From: Candidatus Saccharibacteria bacterium CG_4_10_14_0_2_um_filter_52_9
GTDB lineage: Bacteria; Actinomycetota; Acidimicrobiia; Acidimicrobiales; RAAP-2
Length of the DNA stretch: 64,000 bases
Reading direction: 5' to 3'
Assembly (NCBI GenBank): GCA_903970515.1
Contig: CAJCJA010000002.1
Span: 19,195-83,194 of the forward strand
Shown piece by piece: positions 43,924-52,998 of this stretch; the stretch's first letter is position 1; every line of letters starts with the position of its first letter. The position numbers and the translations under genes were made by a program. The notes below the pieces were generated by a model, which was not told where the DNA came from, searched no databases, and saw only the letters and a list, made by a program, of their open reading frames with translations.

Positions 43924-44858
43924 GCGACCACGACGAACTTCGAACGCCGGTGTCGCTGCAGGGTCTGAGTGCGGACGACCCGCACCTACAACCCGCAGCG
44001 AAGAACCCCGATCTAGTCGAGCGCGTCATCGCCGTGACGTTGTTGTTGGGAGTCGTGCTGGTCGCGGCCTTTGGTGCGTGCTACTGGGTGAACGCGAAGC
44101 CCTGGACGCTCGGGGCGACGATGGGTGGCGGCCTGTTCTTTCTTGGTGTGGGACTCATCGCGTGGGGGAAGTACCTTATGCCGCGCGGACCGTTCGTGGA
44201 AGAGCGCCACGAGTTGGCGACCAGCGAGGAGGACCGCAACGCGATGGCGGCCGCCATCGTCGAGCGAGGCGGCGGCATCATGCAACGTCGTAAAATGCTC
44301 GGTGGCATTCTCGGCGCTGGACTCGGGATCTTCGGCGTCGTCGCCATTTTCCCGTTGTTACGAAGTCTCGGCCCGTTGCCCAAGGGCACGCTGTTCTCCA
44401 CTGATTGGAAGAAGGGCACCTACCTCGTCGACATCACCGGTCGGCGCGTGTCGGTGGGCGAGATGGCGGTGGGATCGATCGTGACGGTCTATCCGGAAGG
44501 AAAGCAGAACACCGACCGCGGCCAGGCGGTCGACCAGACCGTCTTGATTCGCATCTCGAATGAGAATTTCACCACGCAGAAGGGTCGCGAGACCTGGGGA
44601 CCAAAGGGCTACGTCGCGTACTCGAAACTCTGTACGCACTTGGGTTGTCCGGTAGGTCTCTACGAGCAAGAGTTGCAACTGCTCGTGTGCCCGTGTCACC
44701 AGTCGATGTTCGACGTCACCAACGGCGCTATTCCGCAGTTCGGGCCCGCGCCCCGTCCGCTGCCGCAGTTGCCGCTCTACGTGGACGCGGCTGGCTACTT
44801 ACGTTCACAAAAGGGATTTGACCAACCCGTTGGTCCAGGATTCTGGGAGCGCTCATGA
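43920..44858 (+). CDS. qcrA: Cytochrome bc complex Rieske iron-sulfur subunit
   Basis: 312 residues from the GTG at 43920 (GTGA overlap; AGGAG about eight bases before). Three hydrophobic helices, two near residues 37-80 and one near 130, as in the actinobacterial form with extra N-terminal helices. The [2Fe-2S] ligands are CTHLGC and CPCHQSMFD. Confidence 0.93.
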   Translation: MSDHDELRTPVSLQGLSADDPHLQPAAKNPDLVERVIAVTLLLGVVLVAAFGACYWVNAKPWTLGATMGGGLFFLGVGLIAWGKYLMPRGPFVEERHELATSEEDRNAMAAAIVERGGGIMQRRKMLGGILGAGLGIFGVVAIFPLLRSLGPLPKGTLFSTDWKKGTYLVDITGRRVSVGEMAVGSIVTVYPEGKQNTDRGQAVDQTVLIRISNENFTTQKGRETWGPKGYVAYSKLCTHLGCPVGLYEQELQLLVCPCHQSMFDVTNGAIPQFGPAPRPLPQLPLYVDAAGYLRSQKGFDQPVGPGFWERS

Positions 44859-46393
44859 GCAGTGAGGTCATCAACACGAAGCGTTCGAAGAAGCAAGCCG
44901 CCGGTCCTTACGGAAGCGTGGGTAAGGCGATAAACGAACTCGATGATCGACTGGGTGTCGCCAAGGGCGGGCGCACCTTCATGGACAAGATCTTCCCCGA
45001 CCACTGGTCGTTCATGTTGGGCGAGATCGCGCTCTACTCGTTCGTCGTACTGCTCGTCACCGGCGTCTTCTTATCCCTGTACTACATCCCGAGCACGGCA
45101 CTCGTCACGTACCACGGAAGTTACCTACCTCTCGATGGCCAGCGGGTCACCGAAGCGTTCGCATCCACGGTCAATCTTTCCTTCGCCGTGCGCGCGGGGT
45201 TGTTGATGCGTCAGATGCACCACTGGGCGTGTGACATCTTCGTGGGGTCGATTGTCGTGCATATGGCGCGCGTGTTCTTCACCGGCGCGTTCCGCAAGCC
45301 GCGCGAGCTCAACTGGACGATCGGTACGACGTTGCTTATTCTCGCGATCGCGAACGGTTTCCTTGGGTACTCGTTGCCCGACGACCTCGTGTCGGGCACC
45401 GGTATTCGCATCGCGTACTCGATCATCTTGTCGATTCCCCTGGTGGGCAGCTATCTCGCCTTTTGGGTCTTCGGCGGTAACTTCCCCGGAACGACGGTCA
45501 TTCCTCGGTTCTTCGTCCTGCACGTCTTGATCATTCCGCTGATCATCATTGGTCTCGTGGGGGCGCACCTGTTCTTGCTGGTTCGCCAGAAGCACACGCA
45601 GTTCCCGGGCAAGGGCCGAACGGAGAAAAACGTCGTCGGCACGCCGATGTTCCCGGTGTTCATGGCCAAGACCACCGGCTTCTTGTTCGTCGTTTCGGGG
45701 GTGATCGCACTCTTGGGAGCGTTCGCCCAGATCAACCCGATTTGGCAGTTCGGTCCTTATACCGCGTCAAGGATTTCCTACGCGGTCCAACCCGACTGGT
45801 ACATGGGATTCCTTGACGGAGCGCTGCGCATCTGGCCGTCGTGGTCGTTCCACAGTTTCGGGTACACCATTCCCTTCGAGGTCTTCATTCCCGCGGTCTT
45901 GTTGCCGGGGCTCCTCTTCAACATCGCCTACGTGTGGCCCGCGCTGGAGAGAAAATTCACCAATGACCACGCATTGCATAACTTGCTCGATCGCCCTAGT
46001 GATCGACCCAAGCGCACCGCCGCGGGTGTCGCTGTCCTGACGCTGCTCGGCATGCTCTTCATCGCCAGTTCCACCGACGTCATCGCAAACTTCTTCCGAC
46101 TCCCGCTCAATGAAGTGCTCTGGGCGATGAGGATCCTCTGTATTGTCTCGCCGTTCATTGCCTATCCGATCGCGTACCTGATCTGTAAGGAAGTCCAAGT
46201 CGTCAAGGGCGGCGGTAAGCGCAAGACCGCCAACATCGTGACGCGCACCTCGGAAGGCGAGTACGTTGCCACGCCCGCACCGAAGTACGCGGATGATGAG
46301 CACCAAGAGCTCGATCCGACTCCCGTGCCGACCTACATCATTGAGACACCCGAAGAGACAGGCACGGGCGGCGTTCGAACCGCTCCCCGTTAA
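44855..46393 (+). CDS. qcrB: Cytochrome bc complex cytochrome b subunit
   Basis: 512 residues, eight or nine membrane helices. Haem b histidines in LLMRQMHHWACDIFVGSIVVH (given in part) and RFFVLHVLIIPLIIIGLVGAH (given in part); the quinol-site PEWY-type motif appears as QPDWYMGF. The C-terminal 60 residues are polar. ATGA overlap with qcrA. Target of Q203-type inhibitors in mycobacteria. Confidence 0.94.
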   Translation: MSSEVINTKRSKKQAAGPYGSVGKAINELDDRLGVAKGGRTFMDKIFPDHWSFMLGEIALYSFVVLLVTGVFLSLYYIPSTALVTYHGSYLPLDGQRVTEAFASTVNLSFAVRAGLLMRQMHHWACDIFVGSIVVHMARVFFTGAFRKPRELNWTIGTTLLILAIANGFLGYSLPDDLVSGTGIRIAYSIILSIPLVGSYLAFWVFGGNFPGTTVIPRFFVLHVLIIPLIIIGLVGAHLFLLVRQKHTQFPGKGRTEKNVVGTPMFPVFMAKTTGFLFVVSGVIALLGAFAQINPIWQFGPYTASRISYAVQPDWYMGFLDGALRIWPSWSFHSFGYTIPFEVFIPAVLLPGLLFNIAYVWPALERKFTNDHALHNLLDRPSDRPKRTAAGVAVLTLLGMLFIASSTDVIANFFRLPLNEVLWAMRILCIVSPFIAYPIAYLICKEVQVVKGGGKRKTANIVTRTSEGEYVATPAPKYADDEHQELDPTPVPTYIIETPEETGTGGVRTAPR

Positions 46394-46402
46394 ACCCAAT
46401 CC

Positions 46403-47896
46403 GTGAGGGACGCTTTACGGGAGTTTTTCGAACAACAACGTAAGGCGCTTCGAGACTTGTCGCAAAAGCGCGCTGCAGTGCGACGACTCCTCCTACGCCG
46501 TTGGAAATGGATACGCCATCTGCGCACGAGATTTGTTCGCGCGGCACGTGACGCGCTCGCTGCGCTGAAGCCCTTCTTTTTGCGCACGTGGGAGTGGACA
46601 CGTGTGCACGTAACGAAACGTGTTCGTGCGACTCGTGACGCGATGAAAGCCCTGCAGTCGCACCTTTCGCGCGCGTGGGTGTGGACTCGCGCACAAGTCA
46701 TAACACTCATCCTCGCGCTGCGCGCGACGCTCGCGGGCTCAAGGCTCATCGTCTCGCGCCGGTGGCAATGGGTTCGAGCGAACTGGATTGGCCCGCTAAG
46801 GAGTAAGTGGTCGCGACAGCGCCTACCCCGATTCAGCAAAATTAGGTCGTGGCCAGTCGTGGCCGTTGGTGTCGTTCTCTTGGGCTTGATTGGCGTCGGC
46901 GTCGGCGTCGGCGTTCATTCGACACCTACGACGACGACGACCACTACCACGACGACGGTTCCCTTGTCGAGACCTGAAGCGGGATGGGTCGTCGCGACGT
47001 CCTCCGCGCGTGGCGTGATGGTCGACTACACGAATATCGCGGAGGGAGGCACCACGTTTCGGGTCCTGCGCTTGCGAGCTCGAACGACGCTGCTTCGTTG
47101 GCATGACGGTTACGAGGACCCTCCGAGCAGTGACGGCGAAGTACCGGCTGACGCGGGCCCCTCCATCGACTGGTCGAACGAGGGCCTCGCCGGGGTGATC
47201 GCGGTCTTCAACGGAGGATTTAAGAAGTCGGCTGACGCAGGGGGCGCGGTCGTCGATGGCGTCACGCTCGAACCACTGGTCGTCGGCGATATGACCATCG
47301 CGCTTGACGCGGCCGGTCACTGGAGGATGGGCGAATGGGGCTCGAAGGGATTTCCCGGTGCCAACTTTGACGCCATCGCGTACCGACAGAATCTAGGCCC
47401 TCTTATTCTCAACGGCCGGTTGAGTCCCGCGACCAGTCCCGCCGACTGGCAACAGTGGGGCTCGCCACTCAACAACGATCCGCTCACGTCACGTTCGGGC
47501 ATTGGCATCGACGCGAAGGATAACTTGATCTACGCCGCCGCTATAGGACACGTTGACGTCCAACAATTGGCGTTGGCCCTGCAGAAGGCTGGCGCCGTGA
47601 CGGCCATGGAACTCGACATCAATCCGTTCTGGCCAACGCTCGGTGCGTCATTGGCGCCCCTGCACGCGCCGGGCACTTTTCCCGTGCAGTTGGCGTACGC
47701 GGCGCACGATCCCACGATTTACAACACGGGTTGGGAGCGCGACTTCTTCGTCGCCTTGGCGGAACCGGGTCCGTGGGCTTGTGAATGGACGAGTCCGGGC
47801 CTGAAGGCGCGAGTCGAGGTCGCCCAAGCGCAGGTCCTGCACCTCGAGGGGAAAAAATGTCATCCGACCAAACACGTGACGAAGAAGAGAAAATAA
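46403..47896 (+). CDS. Membrane-anchored phosphodiester glycosidase-domain (NAGPA-like) protein with W-x-W repeats
   Basis: 497 residues from the GTG at 46403, nine bases after qcrB. Three parts. (1) Residues 1-140, very basic and helical, with W-x-W pairs at 34/36, 63/65, 92/94 and 121/123, an exact 29-residue period. (2) A membrane helix (about 150-171) and a run of ten threonines. (3) Residues 190-475, an extracellular NAGPA-type domain: VMVDYTNI, VIAVFNGGF, RSGIGIDAKDNLIYAA and TAMELDINPFWP match the family pattern. Such domains hydrolyse or bind sugar phosphodiesters; in bacteria the role is mostly unknown. A cell-wall function is inference. Confidence 0.82.
   Translation: MRDALREFFEQQRKALRDLSQKRAAVRRLLLRRWKWIRHLRTRFVRAARDALAALKPFFLRTWEWTRVHVTKRVRATRDAMKALQSHLSRAWVWTRAQVITLILALRATLAGSRLIVSRRWQWVRANWIGPLRSKWSRQRLPRFSKIRSWPVVAVGVVLLGLIGVGVGVGVHSTPTTTTTTTTTTVPLSRPEAGWVVATSSARGVMVDYTNIAEGGTTFRVLRLRARTTLLRWHDGYEDPPSSDGEVPADAGPSIDWSNEGLAGVIAVFNGGFKKSADAGGAVVDGVTLEPLVVGDMTIALDAAGHWRMGEWGSKGFPGANFDAIAYRQNLGPLILNGRLSPATSPADWQQWGSPLNNDPLTSRSGIGIDAKDNLIYAAAIGHVDVQQLALALQKAGAVTAMELDINPFWPTLGASLAPLHAPGTFPVQLAYAAHDPTIYNTGWERDFFVALAEPGPWACEWTSPGLKARVEVAQAQVLHLEGKKCHPTKHVTKKRK
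46472..46810 (+). repeat. Four 87-bp (29-residue) repeats coding the W-x-W helices
   Basis: Units begin at residues 24, 53, 82 and 111 of the glycosidase protein. Aligned cores: RRWKW, RTWEW, RAWVW, RRWQW. The tryptophan codons are at 46502, 46589, 46676 and 46763, exactly 87 bases apart. DNA identity is lower than protein pattern, so this is an old duplication kept by selection. Confidence 0.75.
46924..46959 (+). repeat. ACN microsatellite-like stretch (poly-Thr linker)
   Basis: ACG/ACC/ACT codon run encoding ten threonines just outside the membrane helix of the glycosidase protein; a flexible, possibly glycosylated linker. Confidence 0.6.
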
Positions 47897-47955
47897 CGGA
47901 CCACTATTGAAACAGGGCGGAAACGCGGCGTAGGACCAACGTGCCCCTCGGCTCC

Positions 47956-47967
47956 TAAGGTACGTGT
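47956..47967 (+). promoter_or_regulatory. -10-like element for the AAA+/VWA operon
   Basis: TAAGGT at 47956-47961 is 6 bases before the ATG at 47968, suggesting a leaderless mRNA. AAGG inside it could instead be a ribosome binding site. Confidence 0.3.
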
Positions 47968-49392
47968 ATGAGTACACCCATCGCCCCCCCGGAATTTGCG
48001 AAGACCCTCGGCGAATTGCGCTCGTCGAATTACGTTGACCGATCAGTCCGCGAGGAGATTCGCGCCAACCTCGAGCAGCGCCTCAGTGAGGGTCGTCCCC
48101 TCAGTTCCGCGGTGCTCGGCTACGAGGATTCCGTTCTCCCCCAACTCGAGACCGCCCTACTCGCGGGTCACGACATCATCCTGCTCGGCGAGCGTGGTCA
48201 AGCCAAGACTCGCATGATTCGCTCACTCGTCGAGTTGTTGGACGAGTGGTTGCCAATCGTCGAAGGCTCTGAGGTTCGCGACAACCCCTTCGCGCCGATC
48301 TCGGCGTACGCGATCGACATTGTCAGCGAGAAGGGCGATGACACCCCCGTTTCCTGGGTGCATCGATCGCGGCGATTCGCCGAGAAGCTCGCCTCACCCG
48401 ACACCTCAATGGCGGACCTCATTGGCGAAGTCGACCCCATCAAGGTCGCCGGCGGACTCTTCCTCGATGACCCTCGCGCTCTCTCCTACGGACTGGTACC
48501 CAAATCCAATCGAGGCATCTTTGCGATGAACGAGCTGCCAGACCTCTCCGAGCGGATTCAAGTCGGTCTGCTCAACGTCTTAGAGGAGCGCGACGTCCAG
48601 ATTCGTGGTCACCTCGTGCGCCTCGACCTTGACGTGCTGGTCGTGGCGACGGCGAACCCCGAGGACTACACCAACCGAGGTCGGCTCATCACGCCGCTGA
48701 AGGACCGCTTCGGTTCCCAGATCCGCACGCACTATCCCCACGAGATCTCCACCGAGATCGAGATCGTGCATCAAGAAGCGGTACTCCCGTCGGCCCCGGT
48801 ACCGATCGTGGTGCCGTGGTTCATCGACGACATCGTCGCGCGCGTGAGTCACGTCGCGAGGAAGAGCCACGTGATTTCCCAGAGTTCGGGCGTGTCGGTG
48901 CGACTGTCGATCGCCAATTACGAGACGGTCGTCGCGAGTGCGCTACGTCGAACGTTACGTACGCACGACAAGAACGTCGTACCGCGCGTCAGCGACCTCT
49001 CCGCGATGGTCCAATCGACGCAAGGCAAGATCGAGTTCGACACGATGGACGACAACGACTCGGATCAGGTCATCGCGGCGCTCGTATCGCTCGCGGTGCG
49101 CCAGTGCTTCAACGAGTACGTGCTGCTCGAGGAAGCTCCCGAGATCGTCGAGGCGTTCAGTTCCGAAGCGCTCGTTCACACGGGTGACGACCTCCCGGAC
49201 AAGGACTACGTGAACGTGCTCGCGGCGATGCCGGCACTCGACGTACCCGTGCGACGCGTCGCGGGCCCGAGCGCCACCGACGGCGAGCTCGCCGCCGCGA
49301 CCGAATTCATCCTCGAAGGTCTGTACCTGACGAAGCGATTGGCGAAAGACGCATCGGGGGCTCGGGCGCTCTATCGCTCGAGGAACCGTTAG
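47968..49392 (+). CDS. AAA+ ATPase, magnesium-chelatase subunit I/MoxR-like
   Basis: 474 residues. Walker A is variant: LLGERGQAKTRMIRS. GIFAMNELPDLSERIQVGLLNVLEERDVQIRG carries Walker B and the chelatase-type pre-sensor insert (given in part); ATANPEDYTNRGRLITPLKDRFG is sensor 1 and the arginine finger region. Paired with a VWA protein as in ChlI/ChlD, but no ChlH homologue or chlorophyll/cobalamin genes are near. Non-photosynthetic actinobacteria carry this pair widely; the client is unknown. Confidence 0.85.
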   Translation: MSTPIAPPEFAKTLGELRSSNYVDRSVREEIRANLEQRLSEGRPLSSAVLGYEDSVLPQLETALLAGHDIILLGERGQAKTRMIRSLVELLDEWLPIVEGSEVRDNPFAPISAYAIDIVSEKGDDTPVSWVHRSRRFAEKLASPDTSMADLIGEVDPIKVAGGLFLDDPRALSYGLVPKSNRGIFAMNELPDLSERIQVGLLNVLEERDVQIRGHLVRLDLDVLVVATANPEDYTNRGRLITPLKDRFGSQIRTHYPHEISTEIEIVHQEAVLPSAPVPIVVPWFIDDIVARVSHVARKSHVISQSSGVSVRLSIANYETVVASALRRTLRTHDKNVVPRVSDLSAMVQSTQGKIEFDTMDDNDSDQVIAALVSLAVRQCFNEYVLLEEAPEIVEAFSSEALVHTGDDLPDKDYVNVLAAMPALDVPVRRVAGPSATDGELAAATEFILEGLYLTKRLAKDASGARALYRSRNR

Positions 49393-51386
49393 TGCCCGTT
49401 CGTTATGGCTTTCGTCGTTTCTCGGACGGTGACGACTTCGACGATCTCGACATCGACGAGATGTTGCGCTTGTTGGGCGATGACCTCATGGAGACGGGCG
49501 ACCTCGAAGAAGCGATGGACCGACTCTTGCGCGAAGGTTTCAGCGACGCCGACGGGAATCGCGTCGAGGGACTACGGGACCTGCTCGATCGCACCAGAGC
49601 GAAACGTCGCGAGCTCGAGCAACAAGCGGACCCCGACGGTGAGATGCAGCGCTACCGCGACTGGCTAGAAGACATCGAGGGGATCGAGGATAACGAACTA
49701 GAGGAATTGTTGTCGGAAGCAGAAGCGTCCGACGACGAACGACGCAAGGAAGTGACGCGTGACCTCGTCGAGCAGCGACGCATGCAGCACGACCTCATGA
49801 GCGACAAGTTGGGCGAACGGCTCGCGAGTTACCAGAACTATGAGTTCGTCTCTTCGGAAGCCCGCGAGGAGTTCGAGCACCTGATGGCCGAACTCCAACA
49901 AGACGTCCTTGATACCTACTTTGAACAGAGCAAGGAGTTCATGGGTTCACCCGACCCCGAGGAACTCGCACGAATGCGCGACATGATGGACGCGCTCTCG
50001 ACCATGATCGAACAAGATCGTCGTGGCGAGCCACTCGATCCCACCTTCGATGATTTCATGGAGAAGTTTGGCGACTTCTTCCCCGGGGCCGAGAATCTCG
50101 AGGACGTCATCCGTGCCATGGCCGAGCGCGCCGCTGCGGCGGAGGCGATGTTCAACTCGCTCTCCTCCGAACAACAAGGCGAGTTGCGTTCGCTCTTCGC
50201 TCAGATGATGGAGAACATGGACCTCAATTTCTCCATGAATCGCCTCGTGTCGAACCTGCGTCAAGCAACACCCGACATTGATTGGAACCGCGCGCACCGC
50301 ATGCGCGGCCAAGGGGGGTCGCGTTTCTCGGACGCCACCTCGGTCGCCGAGCAATTGGGCGAGCTTCGAAATCTGGAGGAATTTCTCGGAAAGGCCAACG
50401 CCGCCCAGGGGTTACCGGAAGTCGACATCGAGTCGGTGCGCCGCAATCTGGGTGCCGACGCCGCCAAGCACGTCCAGCGATTACAAAAGGCCCTCCAGGG
50501 CCTAAAGGATCGTGGCTTCGTCGACCGCGACGGAGGTCGGTTGAAATTGAGCCCCAAGGGCATTCGCCAGATCGCCCAACAAGCCCTGAAGGACCTCTTC
50601 ACGCAGTTGAACGACTCACCCACGCTCGGGGCGCATCGCGAGGCGACGATCTCTCGCGGAGGGGACCGCGAGGAGACGTCAAAACCCTGGGAGCCCGGTG
50701 AACCGTTCGCGCTGCACTTGCCCAAGACCCTTCGCAACGCGGTGCTACGCCAGGGTCCTGGCACACCGGTGCGGCTGCATCCCGAGGACTTCGAAGTCGA
50801 AGAGTACGAGTCGACTCGTCGCTCGGCGACCGTCTTCGCGATCGACTTGTCCTTGTCGATGGCGATGCGCGGCAACCTCGTGCCCGCGAAGAAGATGGTC
50901 CTCGCCCTCACGCAACTCATCCGCTCCAAGTTCCCTCGCGACTTTGTCGCCGTCGTGGGATTTGGTGAGATGGCCCAGGAGTTGAAGATTGAAGACATCC
51001 CGGCACTCACCATTGACTACGCCTACGGCACCAATCTCCAGCACGCCCTCGCGCTCAGTCGCCACCTGATGCGCGCCGAGCGCGGTGAACGCCAGATTGT
51101 GGTCGTCACCGACGGCGAACCAACGGCGCACCTCATGGACAACGGCGAGCCGTTCTTCTCCTGGCCCCCGGTCCACGAGACGCTGGAAAAGACCATGGCC
51201 GAGGTGATGCGCTGCACCAAGGCCGGGGTGACGATCAATACCTTCGCCCTCGACATCGAGCGCAGCCAATTTCCTTTCGTCGAACAGATCGCCAAAGTCA
51301 ACGGTGGGCGCACGTTCTACACGTCGGTCGACGAATTGGGCGTCTACGCGCTCGATGACTTCGTCCGCAGTCACCGCGCCGGCTAG
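49392..51386 (+). CDS. VWA-domain protein, partner of the AAA+ ATPase
   Basis: 664 residues. The first 450 are highly charged and helical (many Asp/Glu/Arg runs, likely coiled coil). The von Willebrand A domain occupies about residues 475-660 with an intact MIDAS: AIDLSLSMAMRG (DxSxS) and VVVTDGEPTAH. GTG start shares one base with the preceding stop (TAGTG), so it is coupled to the ATPase. Together they should form a chelatase-like or remodelling complex in the cytosol. Confidence 0.87.
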   Translation: MPVRYGFRRFSDGDDFDDLDIDEMLRLLGDDLMETGDLEEAMDRLLREGFSDADGNRVEGLRDLLDRTRAKRRELEQQADPDGEMQRYRDWLEDIEGIEDNELEELLSEAEASDDERRKEVTRDLVEQRRMQHDLMSDKLGERLASYQNYEFVSSEAREEFEHLMAELQQDVLDTYFEQSKEFMGSPDPEELARMRDMMDALSTMIEQDRRGEPLDPTFDDFMEKFGDFFPGAENLEDVIRAMAERAAAAEAMFNSLSSEQQGELRSLFAQMMENMDLNFSMNRLVSNLRQATPDIDWNRAHRMRGQGGSRFSDATSVAEQLGELRNLEEFLGKANAAQGLPEVDIESVRRNLGADAAKHVQRLQKALQGLKDRGFVDRDGGRLKLSPKGIRQIAQQALKDLFTQLNDSPTLGAHREATISRGGDREETSKPWEPGEPFALHLPKTLRNAVLRQGPGTPVRLHPEDFEVEEYESTRRSATVFAIDLSLSMAMRGNLVPAKKMVLALTQLIRSKFPRDFVAVVGFGEMAQELKIEDIPALTIDYAYGTNLQHALALSRHLMRAERGERQIVVVTDGEPTAHLMDNGEPFFSWPPVHETLEKTMAEVMRCTKAGVTINTFALDIERSQFPFVEQIAKVNGGRTFYTSVDELGVYALDDFVRSHRAG

Positions 51387-51430
51387 CGCGAGAAGAATAC
51401 CATCCTCATCAGGTAGAAAAAGATTTCAAC

Positions 51431-51458
51431 TTGCATTGTCGTCAAAACCCAGTAACAA
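51431..51458 (+). promoter_or_regulatory. Possible whiB promoter
   Basis: TTGCAT and TAACAA separated by 16 bases in an AT-rich 127-base gap; would give a leader of about 50 bases. Confidence 0.25.
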
Positions 51459-51513
51459 TGACACTGTTGTAATTACATCAGTGGCGTTGAGCCACGATGG
51501 GGAGGAATACAAC

Positions 51514-51789
51514 ATGGAGATCGTTGATTTGATGAGCGGTATGGAAGATCGTGGATGGCAAGCGCGGTCGAATTGCATGGGTGTCGACCCCGATTTGTTC
51601 TTCCCGGAACGAGGCGCCTCCACACGCGAGGCGAAGGAAGTGTGTCGCGGGTGCGTGGTGCGCGGCGACTGCCTCGAGTACGCCCTCGATAATGGCGAGA
51701 AGTTCGGGATCTGGGGTGGCATGAGTGAACGCGAACGTCGTCGGCTCCGCCGAGCTCGCGCGATCGAGCGCCGTTCTAAAGCGGGTTAG
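51514..51789 (+). CDS. WhiB-family iron-sulfur regulator
   Basis: 91 residues from the ATG at 51514, eight bases after GGGGAGG. Cluster cysteines: one in RSNCMGVDPDLFFPE and three in EVCRGCVVRGDCLEYA. The G-I-W-G-G turn (FGIWGGMSERERRRLRRAR) and basic tail match Wbl proteins that bind sigma factor and DNA. Cannot be assigned to a specific WhiB class with confidence. Its stop overlaps the convergent formiminotransferase-like stop. Confidence 0.93.
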   Translation: MEIVDLMSGMEDRGWQARSNCMGVDPDLFFPERGASTREAKEVCRGCVVRGDCLEYALDNGEKFGIWGGMSERERRRLRRARAIERRSKAG

Positions 51790-52607
51790 GCGCCCAGTCG
51801 CGCCTCGATGGTCGCATCAGGCGAGAGGCCGAGTTGCGCCCAGCGCGCTCGTGGTTCCCTCTCGAGAAGTGACGCGGGGACGAGTCCGACGAGTTCGCTA
51901 CGCGTGAGATGCTCGGGCCCCTCCAAGTGCGACGCGACGAGGTCATAGAGCATCGAGGGCGTCGTACGTTGGACGTCCAAGAGGTTGCAACTCACTTGGA
52001 CCTCGCTGGCCGTGTCAAAACCGAGTGCTCGCACGTCCTCGCTTCGTAGCATCGCCGCCAGTTCGCGAGCTCGGCGCGGGGTGGTGTTCGCGAGCCAGAG
52101 ATTCCACGCCACGAGCACCGGCCGCTCGCCCACGGCGACGGCACCCAGGGTCGCCGACGGCTCGCGAGGGCCAAAGTCCGGGTTGAGCGTGACGAAGGCG
52201 TGGCGTCGAACCTCGGGCAGGGATCGCACGTTGCCGTCGTCGAGTTCGCCGTAGAGGAACGTCGCGACCTGATGGGTCGCGCTGATCCACTTCGCCGTGT
52301 CGTCACGAAGTCGACGCGCGACGGGACGCTCACTCGCGTCCAGTGCGACGAAGGGCACGACGTCGACGACGCCGAATCGTGGGTGGACGCCCTCGTGCTC
52401 GTGGAGGCTGAGGCGAGCGAAGGCGCCGCCGATGAGTGAACGCACGTCGAGCATCAACCGCTCGGGATCATTGATCAATGTGAAGACCGAACGATGATGG
52501 CGCGCGTCCGTGTGCCGATCGCGCAGCGACGTTCCGCTCAATGCGCCTAGTTCGTCGAGCACCACCTCGTCACGACCCTCGGAGATGTTGAGCACGCATT
52601 CGAACAC
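51786..52607 (-). CDS. Glutamate formiminotransferase-like protein
   Basis: 273 residues. ECVLNISEGRD, the DRHTDARHHRSVFTL segment and HPRFGVVDVVPFVAL match the N-terminal subdomain of formiminotransferase (FTCD); WNLWLANT and a second subdomain follow. FTCD transfers a formimino group from formiminoglutamate to tetrahydrofolate in histidine breakdown. No hut genes are near, so the substrate may differ. No cyclodeaminase domain is fused. Confidence 0.82.
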   Translation of the reverse strand: MFECVLNISEGRDEVVLDELGALSGTSLRDRHTDARHHRSVFTLINDPERLMLDVRSLIGGAFARLSLHEHEGVHPRFGVVDVVPFVALDASERPVARRLRDDTAKWISATHQVATFLYGELDDGNVRSLPEVRRHAFVTLNPDFGPREPSATLGAVAVGERPVLVAWNLWLANTTPRRARELAAMLRSEDVRALGFDTASEVQVSCNLLDVQRTTPSMLYDLVASHLEGPEHLTRSELVGLVPASLLEREPRARWAQLGLSPDATIEARLGA

Positions 52608-52678
52608 GTCCCAAGGCTAGGGACGAGAAGGCACGTGGCGGGGAATCGTTGCCCTCATGGAGAGGAGGCGAAGCCCGG

Positions 52679-52684
52679 TACAAT
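52679..52684 (+). promoter_or_regulatory. -10 element before the 92-residue gene
   Basis: TACAAT, close to consensus; start predicted near 52691, leader about 29 bases with AAAGGAG. Confidence 0.35.
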
Positions 52685-52719
52685 GGGTTCTGCGAAGTTT
52701 TTCACCCCAAAGGAGCACC

Positions 52720-52998
52720 GTGAGCCAGGTCCCGAGCATCGAAAGCACAGAGGTCGTCGATCCGGTCGGTCACGTCCAAGTGATCTACCTCGGTCCCGTG
52801 GCGCCGCACTGGGAGTGCCGTATGGTCTTTGGTGACGAGGAGCAGATCCAAGCCTTCGTCGACCGCATCGACGCGCGACTGCGCTTCTTGCCGCCCCACG
52901 ACCCACAATTTCGACGTAATCGCGAGCGCGTGAACCGTGACGCGGAACGCGAGAACCTCCTCGTCGAATGGAACCTCGGGTACGAAGAAGAGGTTTAA
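52720..52998 (+). CDS. Small hypothetical protein
   Basis: 92 residues from the GTG at 52720, four bases after AAAGGAG. Not recognised. HVQVIYLGPVAPHWECRMVFGDE suggests a small beta-sheet core; the second half is a charged helix (QAFVDRIDARLRF, RRNRERVNRDAERENL). No signal peptide. Its end overlaps the DUF2342 gene on the other strand by 4 bases. Confidence 0.65.
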   Translation: MSQVPSIESTEVVDPVGHVQVIYLGPVAPHWECRMVFGDEEQIQAFVDRIDARLRFLPPHDPQFRRNRERVNRDAERENLLVEWNLGYEEEV

